From: Streptomyces violaceusniger Tu 4113
GTDB lineage: Bacteria > Actinomycetota > Actinomycetes > Streptomycetales > Streptomycetaceae
Direction: 5' to 3'
Length of the DNA stretch: 64,000 bases
NCBI RefSeq assembly: GCF_000147815.2
Contig: NC_015957.1
Location: forward strand, 5,022,001-5,086,000
Below the pieces are notes generated by a model. It was not told where the DNA came from and did not search any database. It saw only the letters and a list, made by a program, of their open reading frames with translations. A program made the translations under genes and the position numbers. Below, piece by piece: positions 61,373 to 64,000 of the stretch (position 1 is its first letter; each line of letters begins with the position of its first letter).

Positions 61373-61819
61373 GCAGGCGCGGCCATCGCGCCGCTCGCCG
61401 GACGCTGGGCCGACCGACGACTCACCCGACGCGTGAGCGGCATCGCATTCGCTGTAGCGGCACTGTCCTTCGTCGTGGGCGGCCTCGGAGCGCACCACAT
61501 CGTGATCATCGCCCTGGCCGCCGTCCTGCTCGACATGGCCGCCCAGGCCACGCTCATCGTCGGCCAGCACACCATCTACCGGCTCGACGCACACGCCCGC
61601 GCGCGGCTCAACTCCGTGTACATCGCCATCTTCTTTGCCGGCGGAGCTGCCGGATCCCAGCTCGGCTCGATCGCATACCGCGTCGGCGGCTGGGGCCTGG
61701 CCAGCATCCTGGGTGCGTCCATGCCTCTCCTCGCCCTTGCGTACGGGAGCACCGAGCACCGCGACCAGAACAGGCGTTCAGACGTCTTCTCCTCCGCCCA
61801 TCTCTACCGAGCGAATTGA
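61373..61819 (+). pseudogene. MFS transporter fragment, C-terminal ~150 codons
   Basis: The frame reads AAIAPLAGRWADRRLTRRVS, then LLDMAAQATLIVGQHTIYRL, FFAGGAAGSQLGSIAYRVGG and ends at 61819. It is the last four or five helices of an AraJ-like MFS pump. The 5' part is absent and the fragment abuts the Rhs sequence on the opposite strand, marking a recombination junction at about 61365-61373. Confidence 0.66.
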
Positions 61820-62226
61820 CGGACCGAACCCGCAGTAGTGAGGCGTGAAGCAGGAGGCCGCGATCATCCAGACCGGACTGGACGCTGGGGCTGTGGCCAA
61901 GCGCTGGACCGGCAGCCCCGGCGAACGATGTTTTCGGCCTGTGCGAGGGAGGGCGGCCATTCGTCGCCGATGTCGTTCTCCCACGGCGAATGGGCCGAAC
62001 GCGGCGAGAGCCCGTTGCGTGCAAGCGGGGAGAACGAGGAGGTCCCGTGTGCGCTGCACCGGCACATCGCCGTCGCGCTGCGCAATGGTGACCCGGGTGC
62101 GATCCGCGCAGCCCTTGCTGCTCACCAGCCGGGCCTTGCTGGAGAATGGGGGCGGGGCGGCTGCGGGCCTGATGCAGCCCGGTACCGGAGAATGGGGTGC
62201 GGCTGGTCAGCGGGAGATCCGCGGCC
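61820..62226. other. Non-coding gap before the MHS transporter
   Basis: About 400 bp in which no frame on either strand resembles a known protein. No palindromic operator was found. Confidence 0.4.
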
Positions 62227-62268
62227 GGCCCCACCGGCTGCCGTTGTGCGGTCGTGGCCGGTGGGGCC
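62227..62268 (-). terminator. Terminator of the MHS transporter gene
   Basis: GGCCCCACCGGC (62227-62238) pairs perfectly with GCCGGTGGGGCC (62257-62268), 13 bp beyond the leftward stop. Confidence 0.72.
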
Positions 62269-62280
62269 CTGGTGGTTGGT

Positions 62281-63639
62281 TCAGCGGGGCAGTGGTTGTC
62301 CCTTGGTCTCCGGTCCGACGAACCAGACGGCGGCGATCGCGATGAGGTACGGCACGACTCCGACGATGGTGGCGGCGGTGGTGATCCCGCCGAGCAGGCT
62401 GATGAGCATTCCGGTGCCGAGGACGACCAGTGCGCCGGCGAGTCGGGCGGAGTTGAACACCGACGAGATCGCGGTGGCCCGGCCCGAGGTGGGGAACAGT
62501 TCCGGCATGTAGATGGGCATCCAGGCGAACTGGCCCAGGATGAAGAATCCGGCGGCCGCGGCCACGACCAGTGCCATCTGCGGGGTGTGGACGGCGAAGA
62601 AGAAGACCGGGACGACTGCCGCGGAGCCGATGTAGTAGAGGAGCATGGTGGGTTTTCGGCCCCAGCGGTCGGCCAGGTAGCCGAGCAGAAGGTATCCGGG
62701 TACGGATGCTGCGTTGAACACCAGGCCGGCGTTGGCGCCCCATCGGGTGCCCGTCTCGCCTGCCTCCCTGGCGAGTTCGATGGTGTAGTCGGGGATCCAG
62801 GCCGATACGGCGTACAGGCCGATGACCGATACCACGGTCAGTACCAGCAGCCGCAGTCCGCGGCGGCGCAGGTGGGGTTCGCTGAAGACAGCGGTGAAGG
62901 GGGAGCGCAGGAGTTCCCTGTCGGCGGCTGTGGCGGTGCCGGCGTCGTAGGCGGCCTTGGCCTTGAGCCGGCGATCGCGGGCGGAGATCCACATCTCCGG
63001 GTCACGGACAGCCCGCCGGACGTAGAGAACGATGAGCGCCGGGAGCGTGCCGACGAGGAAGAGATAGCGCCAGGCGTTGTCGCCGACGGGCTGGAGCAGG
63101 AACCAGGCCAGCGCGGCGATGACCGCGCCGACGCCGAAGCCTGACTGGAGGAACGCGGCGGCCCGTCCGCGTGAGCGGTTCGGCCAGAGCTCGCCGATCA
63201 GGGCGGTGGCGCTGCCCCATTCCGCTCCCAGTCCCATGCCGGTGATGAACCGCAGGACGAGCAGCCACCAGTAGTCGGGCGCGAGAGCGGTCAGGCCGGT
63301 GAAGAGCGCGTACCAGAAGATGGAGATGATGAGTGTGCGCCGGCGGCCGAGCCGGTCTGCTGCGAATCCGGCGAGGATCCCGCCGAGCGCCCAGCCGGCG
63401 AGGGTCGCCGCGATCAGGCCGCTGACGTAGGCGGGGAGGTCTGCCAGCTGGGCGTCGGTGCCCACTGCCGTGACGGCCGCAGGGCCGACCAGGACGAGGG
63501 CGTAGGTCTCGAAGCCGTCGAAGGTCCATCCCAGCCAGGACGCGAACAGCGCCCGGCGGCTGTTCTTGTCGATACGGCGCACGGTCGGGGACGGGCCCAG
63601 GGTTGTGGGGGGCGGCACGTCGTTCTTCAGGTCGGACAT
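62281..63639 (-). CDS. MFS transporter, metabolite:H+ symporter (aromatic-acid or sugar-acid type)
   Basis: A 452-aa, 12-helix transporter. It has the MHS/AAHS-type N-terminus (RRALFASWLGWTFDGFETYAL), GFAADRLGRRRTLIIS in loop 2-3, GMGLGAEWGSATALIGELWP in helix 5 and GYLADRWGRKPTML in loop 8-9. The charged residue in helix 1 (DGFE) is typical of importers of aromatic acids and similar organic anions. ATG 63639 follows AAAGGAG; an in-frame start at 63672 is less likely. It is followed by a perfect terminator and lies 46 bp downstream of the small monooxygenase-fold gene, so the two probably form one operon continuing beyond the right edge. Confidence 0.9.
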   Translation of the reverse strand: MSDLKNDVPPPTTLGPSPTVRRIDKNSRRALFASWLGWTFDGFETYALVLVGPAAVTAVGTDAQLADLPAYVSGLIAATLAGWALGGILAGFAADRLGRRRTLIISIFWYALFTGLTALAPDYWWLLVLRFITGMGLGAEWGSATALIGELWPNRSRGRAAAFLQSGFGVGAVIAALAWFLLQPVGDNAWRYLFLVGTLPALIVLYVRRAVRDPEMWISARDRRLKAKAAYDAGTATAADRELLRSPFTAVFSEPHLRRRGLRLLVLTVVSVIGLYAVSAWIPDYTIELAREAGETGTRWGANAGLVFNAASVPGYLLLGYLADRWGRKPTMLLYYIGSAAVVPVFFFAVHTPQMALVVAAAAGFFILGQFAWMPIYMPELFPTSGRATAISSVFNSARLAGALVVLGTGMLISLLGGITTAATIVGVVPYLIAIAAVWFVGPETKGQPLPR

Positions 63640-63685
63640 TTTGCTCTCCTTTGAGCGGTCGCGCGACGTCATGACGTGCCCGTCG

Positions 63686-63997
63686 TCAGCCGATCACGTT
63701 GACCGGGGTGAGGACGGAGACGTCCACCGGCTTGGCGAGCAGGCCGGGCAGCTGGGCGCGGTACGCCTTGTAGTGCGCCGTCGCGCGGTGCGCCTCCAGG
63801 GCCGCGGTGTCCTCGTAGCGCTCCAGGAGGACGAAGTCCAAGACCTCTGCCTGGGTGGTGTAGAGGTCGTAGGAGCGGCAGCCCGGCTCTGAGCGGGTCG
63901 GGGCGGTCATCCATTCCAGCAGGGCCTGCAGCTGCGGAGCGCGGTCTGCGACCGGGGTGAAGCGGGCGATCACGGTTACATGGTTCTGGTCTGGCAC
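63686..63997 (-). CDS. Antibiotic-biosynthesis-monooxygenase (ABM) fold protein, possibly cut by the window edge
   Basis: At least 103 aa. The ABM/YgiN-type ferredoxin-like fold is shown by HVTVIARFTPVADR, EPGCRSYDLYTT and FVLLERYEDTAALEAHRATA. Members are small quinol monooxygenases, heme-degrading enzymes or sensors. GTG 63997 is the first start visible, but the true start may lie outside the window. It is upstream of the MHS transporter on the same strand, and an aromatic-catabolic role is plausible. Confidence 0.83.
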   Translation of the reverse strand: MPDQNHVTVIARFTPVADRAPQLQALLEWMTAPTRSEPGCRSYDLYTTQAEVLDFVLLERYEDTAALEAHRATAHYKAYRAQLPGLLAKPVDVSVLTPVNVIG

Positions 63998-64000
63998 CGG

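Noticed and set aside
1..64000. CRISPR arrays, tRNA or rRNA genes, replication origin
   Set aside because: No regularly spaced repeats, cloverleaf sequences, rRNA segments or DnaA-box clusters were noticed.

Overview
The window is GC-rich DNA with streptomycete traits: codon third positions rich in G/C, many GTG starts, ATGA/GTGA stop-start overlaps, long GC hairpin terminators, and TetR/IclR/LacI/MerR regulators beside catabolic operons. A Streptomyces or close relative is the best guess. It reads as accessory, catabolic DNA. Nearly every block is an inducible uptake-and-degradation unit, and broken genes and insertion sequences are unusually dense.

Layout. 1-0.6 kb: 3' end of a threonine-aldolase-like gene. 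0.7-2.5 kb: a P450 behind a gutted CocE hydrolase, with a palindromic operator. 2.5-5.4 kb: a type I sulfatase and its own formylglycine-generating enzyme. 5.8-15.1 kb: a quaternary-amine (betaine or proline-betaine type) demethylation locus. It holds a Rieske oxygenase and its reductase, a frameshifted N-methyl-amino-acid-demethylase-like flavoenzyme, an IclR regulator, the scar of a betaine ABC transporter, an MDR dehydrogenase and an enolase-superfamily epimerase. A TnpB element interrupts it and an IS5-type element ends it. 17.3-38.5 kb: a large glycoside-processing region (GH2, a six-hairpin glycosidase, two GH3, GH1, GH43), a TetR regulator, an MFS transporter, a Baeyer-Villiger-type monooxygenase and a beta-propeller/SDR protein. 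38.5-40.8 kb: a secreted PHB-depolymerase/feruloyl-esterase-like protein and gene debris. 40.8-50.4 kb: MFS, TetR, P450, ferredoxin reductase (frameshifted), aldehyde and alcohol dehydrogenases, MFS. 50.4-58.5 kb: a LacI-controlled sugar ABC importer with two glycosidases. 58.5-64 kb: a collapsed IS, an Rhs toxin tip with a probable immunity gene, an MFS fragment, an MHS-type transporter and a small monooxygenase-fold protein.

How the parts connect. Four operator families recur. (i) A roughly 50-bp element with the core TTTGAGTGATAGATTTTC lies upstream of the sulfatase/FGE, GH2, esterase, GH3-GH1/MFS and GH43/monooxygenase units; the TetR at 24.7 kb is the obvious candidate regulator. (ii) AATCAAC-N2-GTTGATT lies at 2.49, 42.36 and 43.30 kb and joins two P450 operons 40 kb apart to the TetR at 42.6 kb. 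(iii) GTTTCGC-N3-GCGARAC occurs twice beside the IclR gene. (iv) CGAACCGGTTCG occurs four times upstream of the LacI gene. A reasonable hypothesis is a plant-associated actinomycete that strips sugars (glucose, galactose, xylose or arabinose) and perhaps sulfate from a plant glycoside, oxidises the aglycone with P450s and a Baeyer-Villiger enzyme, and also uses plant betaines.

Decay is a second theme. Several genes keep both ends but have lost the middle (CocE hydrolase, ABC transporter, two esterases, an IS transposase). Two otherwise intact genes carry single-base frameshifts, which sequencing error could also explain.
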